From: CAYVUI01 sp964454745
Lineage (GTDB): Bacteria; Planctomycetota; Phycisphaerae; Sedimentisphaerales; Anaerohalosphaeraceae
Direction of reading: 5' to 3'
Length of the DNA stretch: 64,000 bases
Assembly: GCA_964454745.1 (NCBI GenBank)
Contig: CAYVUI010000003.1
Coordinates: forward strand, 1-64,000
A program made the position numbers and the translations under genes. The notes beneath the pieces were generated by a model, which saw only the letters and a list, made by a program, of their open reading frames with translations, did not search any database and was not told where the DNA came from. Below are positions 7,634 to 16,718 of this stretch, in pieces (within the stretch, counting starts at the first letter, position 1; each line of letters begins with the position of its first letter).

Positions 7634-9616
7634 ATGGCACATGACCATTTGCATTTAACTTCACATGAAATGGAACAGGATCACGATCACCACCATCACG
7701 ACCACGGCGATCCTTCCAGCAAGGGAATCAGTGCGGCGCTGGTCGCGACACTGGTCGGCGGTGTCCTGCTGATTAACGGGGCACTCGCGCCGTACATTTA
7801 CGGGGAAGGCTCGATGGTCGGTACGATCACGGCGATGCTCGGTGCAATCCTGCTGGGCCTGCCGGTAATCTGGCATGCGGTTGGCGGTATTTTCCACGGG
7901 CACATGCACATGGACGAACTGGTCGCGCTGGCCGTAGTGGCCGCGTTTGCCACCGGCAATTATATTGAAGCCGGCGTGGTATCCTTCATGCTGCTCTTGG
8001 CCTCGCTGATGGAGACACGAACGGCCCTCGGTGCCCGCGCTTCGATTGAGTCACTGATTAAACTTACGCCCAAAACCGCTCATCTGTTGAAAGAGGACGG
8101 CGACGAAGAAGAAATCCCGGTCTCGAACCTCAAGACCGGCGACACCGTGCGTGTACGTCCCGGTGATAACATCCCCGCCGACGGCGAGATCGTCACAGGC
8201 TTTAGCAGTATTAACGAAGCGACCATTACCGGTGAATCCCTGCCGGTCGATAAAGTGCCCGGAATGAACGTGTTTGCCGGTACGGTATCGCTGACCGGTG
8301 CCCTCGACATCCGCGTGACGCAGGCCGGCGAAGATACGACACTGGGCAAGGTCAAGCAGCTCATCATGGCCGCGGAAAAAACCCGCATCCCGATTATGCG
8401 GATCATCGACAAGCACATCAACTGGTACATCCCCACGGTCCTGATGATCGCGTTTATCATCGCGTTTTTCACCAAGGATATGAGCCGTTTCATCGCGGCC
8501 CTGGTCATCTCCTGTCCGTGCGCCCTGATCCTGGCAACGCCGACGGCCATGGTAGCGGCACTTTCCGCCTCGGCCCGGCTTGGCGTACTCGTTAAAGATG
8601 TTTCCCTGCTGGAACTGGCCGGCAGAATTACCGCGGTCGTTTTCGATAAAACCGGAACACTCACGACCGGCAAGCTGTATGTCACCAAGCTCGAACCGGC
8701 ACAGGGCGTGGAACCGGCCCAATTGCTCTCGCAAGCCGCAAGCGCAGAACAGCTCAGTAAGCACCCGGCAGGGCGGGCTCTTTTGACCCTCGCACGGGAA
8801 GCGAAACTCCAGCTCTCTAGCCCGGAAGATTTCCAGGAAACACCGGGCAAGGGCGTTCAGGCCCGCGTGGACGGCCACAAGGTCATCGTCGGACGCGATA
8901 CCTTCCTCCAGGAAAACGGCATCGATGTCTCGGTCGTTTTGGACCCGGCACTGCACGAAGAGCAGGGCTTCAGTGCCCTGTACGTTGCTTCGGACGGCGT
9001 GTGCATCGGATGGGTCGGCATGCAGGACAAAACACGCCCCGAGGCCCGGCAGGCGGTCAAAGACCTGTTCGGCATCGGCGTTCGCCGGGTCACCATGCTC
9101 ACCGGTGACCGCAAAGAGGTTGCCAACCGCGTCTCCGCGGAGCTGGGCTGTACCGATTACAAGGCACACTGCCTGCCGCAGGACAAACTCGCCGTCGTGG
9201 AACGTATTCGTGAAGACGGGCACGTTGTCGCCGTCGTCGGTGACGGCATCAATGACGCCCCGGCCCTGGCCGCCGGCGACCTCGGTGTCGCGATGGGTGC
9301 CGCCGGCTCCGACGTGGCAATCCATTCGGCCTCGATCGCGCTGATGAGCGAAGACCTCGGCCGGCTGGCATTCCTGATCCGGCTCTCACGCAAGACAAGA
9401 AACGTCATCAACCAGAACCTGATCTTCGGCGTACTGTTTATTATCGCCGGTATTTCCGCCGCCGCGGCCGGTTGGATCAACCCGATTATCGCGGCCATTC
9501 TGCACTTCGGTGGTTCGGTCATCGTGGTATTTAACAGTGCCCGCCTGGTTCGGTTCGGCGAGCATCTCCAGCCGCACGTCGAAACACCCCAAACACAAAA
9601 TAAACCTGATGCGTAA
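7634..9616 (+). CDS. P1B-type heavy-metal transporting ATPase with His-rich N-terminus
   Basis: A 660-residue P-type ATPase that would pump a metal cation across the inner membrane. The cytoplasmic N-terminus is His/Asp-rich (HDHLHL and DHDHHHHDHGD, residues 3-26) in place of a CxxC metal-binding domain. Core motifs: TGES in the actuator domain, Cys294-Pro-Cys296 in the metal-binding membrane helix, phosphorylated Asp338 in DKTGT, the P1B HP motif in SKHPAG, and GDGIND. The last membrane pair ends HFGGSVIVVFNSARL. A CPC helix with a C-terminal HxGGS does not match one textbook P1B subgroup cleanly, so Zn/Cd, Co or Cu cannot be assigned. It follows the SPFH genes by 44 bases and precedes the ABC ATPase by 8. 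Confidence 0.9.
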   Translation: MAHDHLHLTSHEMEQDHDHHHHDHGDPSSKGISAALVATLVGGVLLINGALAPYIYGEGSMVGTITAMLGAILLGLPVIWHAVGGIFHGHMHMDELVALAVVAAFATGNYIEAGVVSFMLLLASLMETRTALGARASIESLIKLTPKTAHLLKEDGDEEEIPVSNLKTGDTVRVRPGDNIPADGEIVTGFSSINEATITGESLPVDKVPGMNVFAGTVSLTGALDIRVTQAGEDTTLGKVKQLIMAAEKTRIPIMRIIDKHINWYIPTVLMIAFIIAFFTKDMSRFIAALVISCPCALILATPTAMVAALSASARLGVLVKDVSLLELAGRITAVVFDKTGTLTTGKLYVTKLEPAQGVEPAQLLSQAASAEQLSKHPAGRALLTLAREAKLQLSSPEDFQETPGKGVQARVDGHKVIVGRDTFLQENGIDVSVVLDPALHEEQGFSALYVASDGVCIGWVGMQDKTRPEARQAVKDLFGIGVRRVTMLTGDRKEVANRVSAELGCTDYKAHCLPQDKLAVVERIREDGHVVAVVGDGINDAPALAAGDLGVAMGAAGSDVAIHSASIALMSEDLGRLAFLIRLSRKTRNVINQNLIFGVLFIIAGISAAAAGWINPIIAAILHFGGSVIVVFNSARLVRFGEHLQPHVETPQTQNKPDA

Positions 9617-9624
9617 AGGGTATT

Positions 9625-10908
9625 ATGGTATCTGCAAAAAATGAACATGCGATTGAAACCTATTCGCTGACGAAAATCTTCGGCGATTTCTGGGGCCGGT
9701 CCAAGGTCCTCGCGGTCGATTCACTGGACCTGAAGATTCGCCGCAACGAGGTCTACGGCCTGCTGGGGCCAAACGGTTCTGGCAAAACGACCACGCTCAA
9801 AATGCTCCTGGGCCTCTTGTACCCAACCAAGGGCAAGGCCCTGATGCTCGGACGCCCGGTCGGCGATTCCGCCGTGAAAGCGAATATCGGCTACCTGCCC
9901 GAAGATTCCTATCTCTATAAATTTCTCAATGCCCGCGAAATCCTCGATTTTTACGGAAGGATTTTCGGGATCGAGAGCAAAATCCGAACGTCAAGAATTG
10001 AAGCCCTGCTCGACATGGTCGGCCTGGCGAAAATGGCCAACCGGCCGATCGGCACCTACTCCAAGGGCATGGCCCGCCGAATCGGCCTCGCGCAGGCCCT
10101 GATTAATGATCCGCAGCTTTTGATCCTCGACGAACCGACCTCCGGCATGGACCCGATCGGCACCCGTCAGATGAAGAACCTTATCGTCCAGTTGGCCAAA
10201 CGCGGAAAAACCATCCTGCTTTGCAGCCACCTGCTGGCCGATGTCGAGGACGTCTGCGACCGGATCGGCATCCTCTACGGCGGAAAAATGCAGGTCGAAG
10301 GCGAGGTTTCACAACTGCTCGAACATCGAAACGAAAAGCAGATTCTCACCGGGCAGATCAGCGATGACGCAATTTCCCGCATCCGCCAGATCGTCGAACA
10401 GGAACAGAGCAGCTTCGATGTCAAAATTCCGATGGACCGGCTCGAAAATTACTTCATCAATATCGTAACCAGCGCGCAGCAGAAAAATGCACCCACCAGC
10501 GGGGCGATGAGCACAACCAAAATCGGCGAATTCCTCACTGAATCCGAAAAAACAGAGTCCATCCTCGATTCCCTGGTCAAGCAAAAGGTCGACGAGCCTC
10601 CCATGCAGACACAGATCGGCGATGACAGCACCGAAACCATTGAAACCGATGCGGTAGAACCTGTCCAGGCCGAAGAACAGGAAGACAGGGAGCTGCTCGA
10701 CAAGCTGTCCAAAACTCAGCCGAAAACCGAGGCCGAGGTGGAAGCAACACAGGAAATCGATAAGCCCGCCCCCGAAGAAGTACAGCCGGAAAAGCCCGTC
10801 GAACCGGACCGCGACCTGCTCGATAAACTCACCGGCAAAGACCTGACCGGCGACAGCACAACCGAGCGACCCCATCCCGAGCAAAACAAAGAGGGCGGCG
10901 ATGCGTAA
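9625..10908 (+). CDS. ABC transporter ATPase with long acidic C-terminal tail
   Basis: A 427-residue protein. Residues ~5-235 form a CcmA/NatA-type ATPase: Walker A GPNGSGKTT, signature YSKGMARR in place of LSGGQ, Walker B LLILDEPTSGMDP, and the switch His in SHLL. The tail from about residue 290 is predicted disordered and very Glu/Pro-rich. It contains the repeated short motif RELLDKLSK / RDLLDKLTG and a related SILDSLVKQ. Such tails are not part of the catalytic fold and may dock a partner. The start (ATG 9625, after GGG-TATT) is 8 bases past the metal ATPase stop. The stop overlaps the permease start by 8 bases, implying translational coupling. Confidence 0.88.
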   Translation: MVSAKNEHAIETYSLTKIFGDFWGRSKVLAVDSLDLKIRRNEVYGLLGPNGSGKTTTLKMLLGLLYPTKGKALMLGRPVGDSAVKANIGYLPEDSYLYKFLNAREILDFYGRIFGIESKIRTSRIEALLDMVGLAKMANRPIGTYSKGMARRIGLAQALINDPQLLILDEPTSGMDPIGTRQMKNLIVQLAKRGKTILLCSHLLADVEDVCDRIGILYGGKMQVEGEVSQLLEHRNEKQILTGQISDDAISRIRQIVEQEQSSFDVKIPMDRLENYFINIVTSAQQKNAPTSGAMSTTKIGEFLTESEKTESILDSLVKQKVDEPPMQTQIGDDSTETIETDAVEPVQAEEQEDRELLDKLSKTQPKTEAEVEATQEIDKPAPEEVQPEKPVEPDRDLLDKLTGKDLTGDSTTERPHPEQNKEGGDA

Positions 10909-12271
10909 CATCTGGGCTATCGCAAGGGTCACGCTGTCTCATGCTTTGCGTCTGAACATCGCCCTCGTGTTCATTGCGCTGCTGGCGGTACTGATCCCCG
11001 TCATGAGCGTAACGCTAAATGGCGACGGCACGCTGCTGGGCAAGTGCCAGTCTTTTGTGAGCTACTCTTTCTCGCTGATGTCGATCATCCTCTGCATTTT
11101 GACGATCATCATCAGTGCCTACACCTTAAGCGATGAATTCAAGCGAAAATATCTCTACATCGTTCTCTCAAAGCCGATACACAGGGCCCAGATCGTCGTT
11201 GGAAAGCTGCTGGGCATCCTGCTGATCGATATCATGCTCCTGGCGGGCTTTTGCTTTATCATCGGGCTGTTGAGCCTGCTGATTCCACGGTTTTCCGAGA
11301 CAAGCGATTCGGAAATCGCCTATGTCAAAGATGCCTTTTTCAACGCGCGGGCCGTACTGCGGGACGAGATCGACCGCGAGATGGTCCAGCAAAGGGCCGT
11401 GGAAAGATACCGGGAGATGGAAGAAAAGGGAACGGTTCCCGAGGGAATGCACCCGATGAAGGTCATCAATTCGCTGCGGGCCGAAGAACTCGGTAAGATC
11501 CGCAACATCCAGCCGGGCACCGAGCGGGTCTTTGAATTTGAAAACCTCAATGTATCCCCCGACCCGAATGAATTTATCGCTGTCAAGTTCAAATTCACCT
11601 CTGCCACCTACGCCCCGGACGAAAGGGTCCACTCAAACTGGTACATCGGCGACCTTCGCCAGGAGGGCCAGGGCCCCGGCCAGACCGGCACACCCGTTTA
11701 TGCCTTCGAACGCTCGGACAAAGAGGGCGTCACCCAGGAGATCATGGTCCCCGCCAACGCCGTCGCAGAGGATGGATTCCTCGCCATCGGGGTCTTCAAC
11801 CCGTTCATTAACCAATCCACCATTGATCCAACCGAAGTCCGCATTCTCGTCGGCAATTCAAGCTATACAGGCAACCTGGCCCGGGCCGGCGCAATGATAC
11901 TCACCCGGCTGATCTTCCTGGCCGCATTGGGGGTCTTTGCCTCCACATGGGTCAGTTTTCCCACGTGCATACTCATCGGCTCGGTGTTCTACTTCATCGG
12001 CTCGGTCAACAGCTTTATTTTTGAATCCCTCGAGTACTTCGGTGAAAATCCAAGTGAAATCTACCAGGCGATTGTCGGGGCAATCGTCAACCTGCTGCCT
12101 CGTTTTGACGGCCCCAACAGCCCGAACAACTCCCTGCTGGCCGGCGAGCTGATCCGCCTGGGCCAGTTGGGCAAAATGTTTTTCATGACCGTATGTATTA
12201 AATCCCTGCTCCTGACAGGGCTGGGGACATGGATCTTCAGCAAACGGGAGATCGCCAAAATAACTGTCTGA
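10901..12271 (+). CDS. ABC-2 type permease with large extracytoplasmic domain
   Basis: A 456-residue membrane protein. The N-terminal half has membrane segments near residues 20-40, 55-75 and 105-130, with the coupling motif YIVLSKPIHRAQIVVGKLLG. A hydrophilic region of about 190 residues (about 130-325) lies between membrane segments, presumably in the periplasm. A C-terminal group of membrane helices follows (about 330-455). It overlaps the ATPase gene, its obvious partner. The large soluble loop is not normal for small drug-export permeases and suggests substrate or partner binding outside the inner membrane. It is related in its first half to the permease at 2014-2979. Substrate unknown. 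Confidence 0.85.
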   Translation: MRNIWAIARVTLSHALRLNIALVFIALLAVLIPVMSVTLNGDGTLLGKCQSFVSYSFSLMSIILCILTIIISAYTLSDEFKRKYLYIVLSKPIHRAQIVVGKLLGILLIDIMLLAGFCFIIGLLSLLIPRFSETSDSEIAYVKDAFFNARAVLRDEIDREMVQQRAVERYREMEEKGTVPEGMHPMKVINSLRAEELGKIRNIQPGTERVFEFENLNVSPDPNEFIAVKFKFTSATYAPDERVHSNWYIGDLRQEGQGPGQTGTPVYAFERSDKEGVTQEIMVPANAVAEDGFLAIGVFNPFINQSTIDPTEVRILVGNSSYTGNLARAGAMILTRLIFLAALGVFASTWVSFPTCILIGSVFYFIGSVNSFIFESLEYFGENPSEIYQAIVGAIVNLLPRFDGPNSPNNSLLAGELIRLGQLGKMFFMTVCIKSLLLTGLGTWIFSKREIAKITV

Positions 12272-12277
12272 TTGCTT

Positions 12278-14074
12278 ATGCGCACAAAAGATATACTCAT
12301 AACTGTTTTATGTATTCTGATCTCGCTGGGCCTGCTGGTCTCCGCGTCGATGCTCATCGAACCGATCCACAACGATCGCCAGGACATCGGCATGATCGAA
12401 AATGCCCCGCTCGAAAACGCTCCGCCGGGCCTGACCTTCGCTACCGTGGCAATGGGCGCCTTCCGCGGACTGGTCGTCGACTGGCTCTGGATCCGCGCCG
12501 ACAAACTCAAGGAAGAAGGCCAGTTTTTTGACGCCAAGCAGCTTGCAGAATGGATCACGGCCCTTCAACCGCGATTTGCCAGTGTCTGGGACTTCCAGGC
12601 CTGGAACATGGCGTACAATATCTCGGTCACCTTCCCGGAGTCACAATGCGGCGAACGCTGGCGATGGGTCAAAAACGGCTACGAACTGCTGCGCGATAAG
12701 GGAATCCCCACCAATCCCAACCGCATCCTGCTCTACCGTTCGCTGGCCTGGATTTATCAGCACAAAATCGGCGGACTGACGGACAATTGCCGAAAGTACT
12801 ACATCCGCGAAATGGCCCTTTCGACCCGGTGGGTCCTCGGCCCCAATCCAACCCCGGAATTTTTCCAGGCCCTCCTCGAAACCCCTGAGGACATCAGCTA
12901 CATCATGGACGATCCCAAAGCGGTATCGATCCTTGACCGCCTGGTTCAATATGAATCTTCTTTCGAATCAAGAACCGACGTGCTCGACAGTTGGCTCAAC
13001 CTCGTATATCTTACTCAAAACTTCTCGGAAGATACGCAGGTACTGATGCAGGGCAATGAAGAAGAGAATACAACGCTTCGCAAGATTGATCTTTTTGTCC
13101 GCGCCCGGCAGATTCGGGAAGAATGGAACCTCGATATCGAGACAATGATCGAAGTCAACGACCGTTACGGCCCGTTTCGTTTTGACGACCCCAATTCCCG
13201 GATGCCCATGGACTGGGAAAATCCGCACACACATGCGATCTACTGGGCACACCTGGGCCTCCAGCGAGCCGGCCATGACGGCGACTTTACCGCCAACGAG
13301 AAGAACACCGACCGGATCATCGCCCATTCCCTGCAATCGCTCTTTCGTTTCGGACGCATAGTTTTTTACCCGCAGGAAAACAACCAGGGGGTTTCGGTGT
13401 TCATGCTGCCGGATATGCGGTACTTTGATGTCCTGGACCTCGAGTGGAAAAAACGAATCGAAAAATACGAAACCAGCGACAAACGCGGTGCAACAGGCAT
13501 GAAGGACGGCCACCGCAATCTCCTTCGAATCTCCGTTGTGAATTTCTACCAGGCAGGCCAGGTCGAAAAAGCAAAAGAAATTTACCGGCAATTGCGGGAA
13601 AACTATCCGCGTCCCGAGTTCAACCAGCCCATGATGAGCTTCATCCAAAGCAGTATTCGCGAACAGCTCAGCTCCATCGATGTTCACACCGCAACACAGT
13701 GGATCATCACCGGGCTAAAGCAATCCATGTTCCGCTACGCGCTTTATGAAGACGAAGAATCATTCGCACGCGAACGCTTTGCCCGCGAAATTTACGATAT
13801 GTACGTCAAGGAATATCACTTTGACGATGACAATTCCCGCCTCGCACTGCCCCAGTTCAACTGGCTTCGCTACAGGGCGTTTGTCCAGTTCCTCGACGAC
13901 GCCACATACCCGCAGAACATGCGGGCCAACCTGCTGGCACGTATGGAAAAGGAACGGCCCGATATTTACGAAAAACTAAACGAAATCTTCAAGACAGAAC
14001 AGAAAGAGCTCGAACAGATGCGTGAGCATCAGCAGGAGCAGGAAAACGCGATACCCGGCAGTTCCGGACTCTAG
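12278..14074 (+). CDS. Membrane-anchored helical protein of unknown function
   Basis: Not a recognised family to me. The 598-residue protein has one N-terminal membrane anchor (about residues 5-27). A mostly alpha-helical soluble region follows, rich in Trp, Tyr and acidic residues, with repeat-like segments (WLWIRADKLKEEGQFFDAKQL, WITALQPRFASVWDFQAWNMA). These resemble degenerate TPR repeats; later segments (VNFYQAGQVEKAKEIYRQL) are clearer. The C-terminus is charged (KTEQKELEQMREHQQEQE). ATG 12278 is 6 bases past the permease stop; a TTG at 12272 is also possible. It ends the SPFH/ATPase/ABC operon, so it may be a periplasmic scaffold for that system; this is inference. Confidence 0.6.
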   Translation: MRTKDILITVLCILISLGLLVSASMLIEPIHNDRQDIGMIENAPLENAPPGLTFATVAMGAFRGLVVDWLWIRADKLKEEGQFFDAKQLAEWITALQPRFASVWDFQAWNMAYNISVTFPESQCGERWRWVKNGYELLRDKGIPTNPNRILLYRSLAWIYQHKIGGLTDNCRKYYIREMALSTRWVLGPNPTPEFFQALLETPEDISYIMDDPKAVSILDRLVQYESSFESRTDVLDSWLNLVYLTQNFSEDTQVLMQGNEEENTTLRKIDLFVRARQIREEWNLDIETMIEVNDRYGPFRFDDPNSRMPMDWENPHTHAIYWAHLGLQRAGHDGDFTANEKNTDRIIAHSLQSLFRFGRIVFYPQENNQGVSVFMLPDMRYFDVLDLEWKKRIEKYETSDKRGATGMKDGHRNLLRISVVNFYQAGQVEKAKEIYRQLRENYPRPEFNQPMMSFIQSSIREQLSSIDVHTATQWIITGLKQSMFRYALYEDEESFARERFAREIYDMYVKEYHFDDDNSRLALPQFNWLRYRAFVQFLDDATYPQNMRANLLARMEKERPDIYEKLNEIFKTEQKELEQMREHQQEQENAIPGSSGL

Positions 14075-14100
14075 AACTGGTTTCATAACTGCTTTGTAGG

Positions 14101-14206
14101 TGTAAAATATGATCTTTTTTTCTCTGGCAAGGAGGTCGAAGCAGACATAGTCCCCCTACGTCGATGCAGACCGACTCTGACCAGGGAGGAAAAGGGCAAT
14201 TTTACA
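14101..14206 (+). ncRNA. Candidate structured RNA between operons
   Basis: The 279-base gap before uvrD contains a segment that folds as a rod by eye. An 8-bp closing pair (14101-14108 with 14199-14206) encloses a 13-bp U-rich/purine-rich helix (TTTTTTTCTCTGG with CCAGGGAGGAAAA, three G-U pairs) and a short inner helix (GGTCG with CGACT). It lacks the conserved cores of SRP RNA, tmRNA, RNase P and T-boxes. TATGAT at 14108-14113 could instead be a -10 box, in which case the closing pair is chance. Confidence 0.3.
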
Positions 14207-14235
14207 GCACAAATGAGTTATGAAATAAGTTCTGG

Positions 14236-14297
14236 TTTCCTTGAAACAATTCACAAGGAAAACGGATTTCCATCTTGATATTCACCAGAGAATCCGT
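14236..14297 (+). repeat. Two adjacent hairpins upstream of uvrD
   Basis: TTTCCTTG (14236-14243) pairs with CAAGGAAA (14254-14261), a perfect 8-bp stem. Immediately after, ACGGATT (14262-14268) pairs with AATCCGT (14291-14297). There is no T-run behind either, so these are not ordinary terminators; they may belong to the uvrD 5' leader. Confidence 0.35.
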
Positions 14298-14353
14298 ATC
14301 CTGAGTCTGAGCGTATGAATTGAAACAATCACGGAAGATAAGAAAATACAGGG

Positions 14354-16564
14354 ATGATGATGCACGATGTTTTCGCAGAACCGATACCTTCACCGCAGTT
14401 GACACCCTCTCAGCAGAAAGCGGTTGACCATATAGACGGCCCGATTCTTGTACTCGCCGGCCCGGGCAGCGGGAAAACCCGCGTCATTACGTCGCGAATT
14501 GTCGCGATGATCCGTGCCGGTATCCCCGCGTGGAACATCTGCGCAATCACGTTTACCAACAAGGCTGCTGGCGAAATGAAAGAGCGCGTCGAGGCCTACA
14601 GCGAATCCCGCGGTGTGCACGTCAGTACGTTTCACTCGCTGTGTGTACGCATCCTCCGCCGCTACGGCCAGTTTGCGGAAATCGAAGCCAATTTCAGCAT
14701 CTATGACGATTCCGACCAGAAACGCTGCATGAAAGAGGCCATCCGCTCGTGCGACTATGACACCTCCAGCCTCACCCCGGCCCGAATGCTTGCAGCGGTC
14801 TCCAAATGTAAGAACCGTCTCGAACTGCCCGCGGACCTGGCCAATGACATCGGCGACTATTACAGCAAGGCCCTGTTTCGCACCTATGAGAAATACCAGA
14901 AAATCCTCCGCGCCAATAATGCCCTCGATTTTGACGACCTGCTGCTCTACACCGCGCTGCTGCTCAAAAACAACCAGGACGTCCGCACCCAACTGGCCAA
15001 CCAGTTCCAGTATCTGCTCGTCGATGAATACCAGGACACCAACCACGCCCAGTACCAGATCGCGCACGGCCTGGCCGCCCCGCACGGCAATATCTTCGTC
15101 ACCGGCGACCCCGACCAGTCCATTTACCGCTGGCGCGGGGCCGACATCACCAATATCCTTGCCTTTGAAAAAGACTGGCCCAATGCCGAGGTCATAAAGC
15201 TCGAAGAAAATTTCCGCTCCACACCCTCCATCCTCGCCATGGCGGACAAGCTGATCTCCCTGAACAAAAACCGAAAGCCCAAAACGCTGATCCCGACCCG
15301 CGAAGACACCAAACCGCCCGAAATCCAGGCCTGCCCGGATGACAAAACCGAGGCCGGACACGTGGCTGATCAAATCGCCGAACTGCTCCAGGCCGGCCAG
15401 AACGCCGCGGAGATTGCCGTCTTTTACCGCGTCAACTCCATGAGCCGTTCGCTCGAAGAGGCGTTTGTCACCCGGCAGATTCCCTACCAGGTCGTCCGCG
15501 GCGTCGAGTTTTATTCCCGCAAGGAAATCCGCGACATGCTCGCCTATCTAAAGCTCATGGCCAATCCAAGTGACGATGCCGCCTTCCTGCGTGCGGTACA
15601 AACCCACCCGCGGGGAATCGGCAAAACCACGCTCGAACGACTCGCCGCCTTTGCTTCGCAGTATATGCTCTCCCTGTACGCCGCCGCGGCCCAGGCGGAC
15701 AAAATCGGTTCCATCAGTGCCGGGGCCCGCACAAAAATCAAGGCCTTTCACAAAATAATTGAAGGCCTAAAAAACCAATACGCCCAGGGCAGTGTCTCAC
15801 AGCTCATGGAAGAAACCTTCGACCAGACCGGTTACGAAACGCACCTGCAAAAGCAATCCGAAAAAGAGGAAGCCGCCATAGAGAACATCGATGAGCTTAT
15901 CAACGCCGCCTCGCGCTACGACCAGACCGCCGAAGAACCTTCGCTGCTTGACTACCTCCAGTCCATCGCGCTGTACAGTGATACCGACGCCTACGACCCC
16001 GAAAGCGGAAAGGTCAGCCTCATGACCCTCCACGCGGCCAAGGGACTCGAATTTGAACAGGCATTCATCGTCGGACTCGAAGAAGGCCTGCTCCCGCATG
16101 AACGCAGCATGGAAAGCGAGGAAGAGCTCGAAGAGGAACGCCGCCTCTTCTTTGTCGGAATCACACGGGCCAAGGACCGCCTGTATATTTCCTATGCCCG
16201 CCACCGCGTGATCCGCGGGCAGTTCATGAGAACCATCCCGTCGAAATTTCTCTATGAAATCGGCTACAGCCCGGAAACGGACGATGACTTTGCAGACAGC
16301 CCCGGGCCGCTCTCCGCGGGCAATGCCTTCGGCTCGCCCGATACCGCCCAGCGCCAGCAGCGAATCCAGGAACTGGCACAGGAACGCGGAAAAGGCGACG
16401 GTTTTACACCCGGCGAACTGGTCCGCCACGGGAAATTCGGTCTCGGACGCATCAAGGAATACCTCCCCCTTGGTGACAACAGTGTCGTTGTGGTCAAATT
16501 CAACTCCGGCAAGACCAAAAGCCTCATGCTTAAATATGCCCGCCTCGAAAGAATGGAGAATTAA
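14354..16564 (+). CDS. pcrA: ATP-dependent DNA helicase, UvrD/PcrA type
   Basis: A 736-residue superfamily 1A helicase that unwinds DNA 3'-5' in repair and in clearing replication conflicts. Visible motifs: Q-motif LTPSQQKAV, motif I AGPGSGKTR (about residues 35-43), motif Ia AITFTNKAAGEMKER, motif II VDEYQDTN, motif III TGDPDQSIYRWRGAD, motif IV with ENFRS, motif V LMTLHAAKGLEFE and motif VI FVGITRAKDRLY. The C-terminal ~50 residues (GELVRHGKFGLGRIKEY...) are the PcrA/UvrD tudor-like domain that contacts RNA polymerase. Three ATGs in a row occur at 14354, 14357 and 14360; GGG at 14351-14353 best suits 14360. Length is normal. Confidence 0.95.
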   Translation: MMMHDVFAEPIPSPQLTPSQQKAVDHIDGPILVLAGPGSGKTRVITSRIVAMIRAGIPAWNICAITFTNKAAGEMKERVEAYSESRGVHVSTFHSLCVRILRRYGQFAEIEANFSIYDDSDQKRCMKEAIRSCDYDTSSLTPARMLAAVSKCKNRLELPADLANDIGDYYSKALFRTYEKYQKILRANNALDFDDLLLYTALLLKNNQDVRTQLANQFQYLLVDEYQDTNHAQYQIAHGLAAPHGNIFVTGDPDQSIYRWRGADITNILAFEKDWPNAEVIKLEENFRSTPSILAMADKLISLNKNRKPKTLIPTREDTKPPEIQACPDDKTEAGHVADQIAELLQAGQNAAEIAVFYRVNSMSRSLEEAFVTRQIPYQVVRGVEFYSRKEIRDMLAYLKLMANPSDDAAFLRAVQTHPRGIGKTTLERLAAFASQYMLSLYAAAAQADKIGSISAGARTKIKAFHKIIEGLKNQYAQGSVSQLMEETFDQTGYETHLQKQSEKEEAAIENIDELINAASRYDQTAEEPSLLDYLQSIALYSDTDAYDPESGKVSLMTLHAAKGLEFEQAFIVGLEEGLLPHERSMESEEELEEERRLFFVGITRAKDRLYISYARHRVIRGQFMRTIPSKFLYEIGYSPETDDDFADSPGPLSAGNAFGSPDTAQRQQRIQELAQERGKGDGFTPGELVRHGKFGLGRIKEYLPLGDNSVVVVKFNSGKTKSLMLKYARLERMEN

Positions 16565-16646
16565 CGCCCAAATCCCCCGAACGCATATCCATGACGAAAA
16601 GGCGTAAAATCTCTGCATTTGTTCAGATTTTCCCACAATACCGGCC

Positions 16647-16674
16647 TTTACGACCCGAAATATCGGTGTATAAT
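16647..16674 (+). promoter_or_regulatory. Candidate promoter for pgi
   Basis: TTTACG (16647-16652) and TATAAT (16669-16674) are 16 bases apart, 45 bases before the pgi ATG, which has its own AGGAG. Confidence 0.45.
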
Positions 16675-16718
16675 ACCATTTTACGCTACATGTAAATCAG
16701 ACAAAGGAGAGCTTGAAA

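Noticed and set aside
14101..14206. SRP RNA, tmRNA, RNase P RNA or 6S RNA
   Set aside because: GAAGCAG and GAGGAAA resemble fragments of known cores, but the ordered conserved elements of these families are missing. Kept only as an unnamed candidate.
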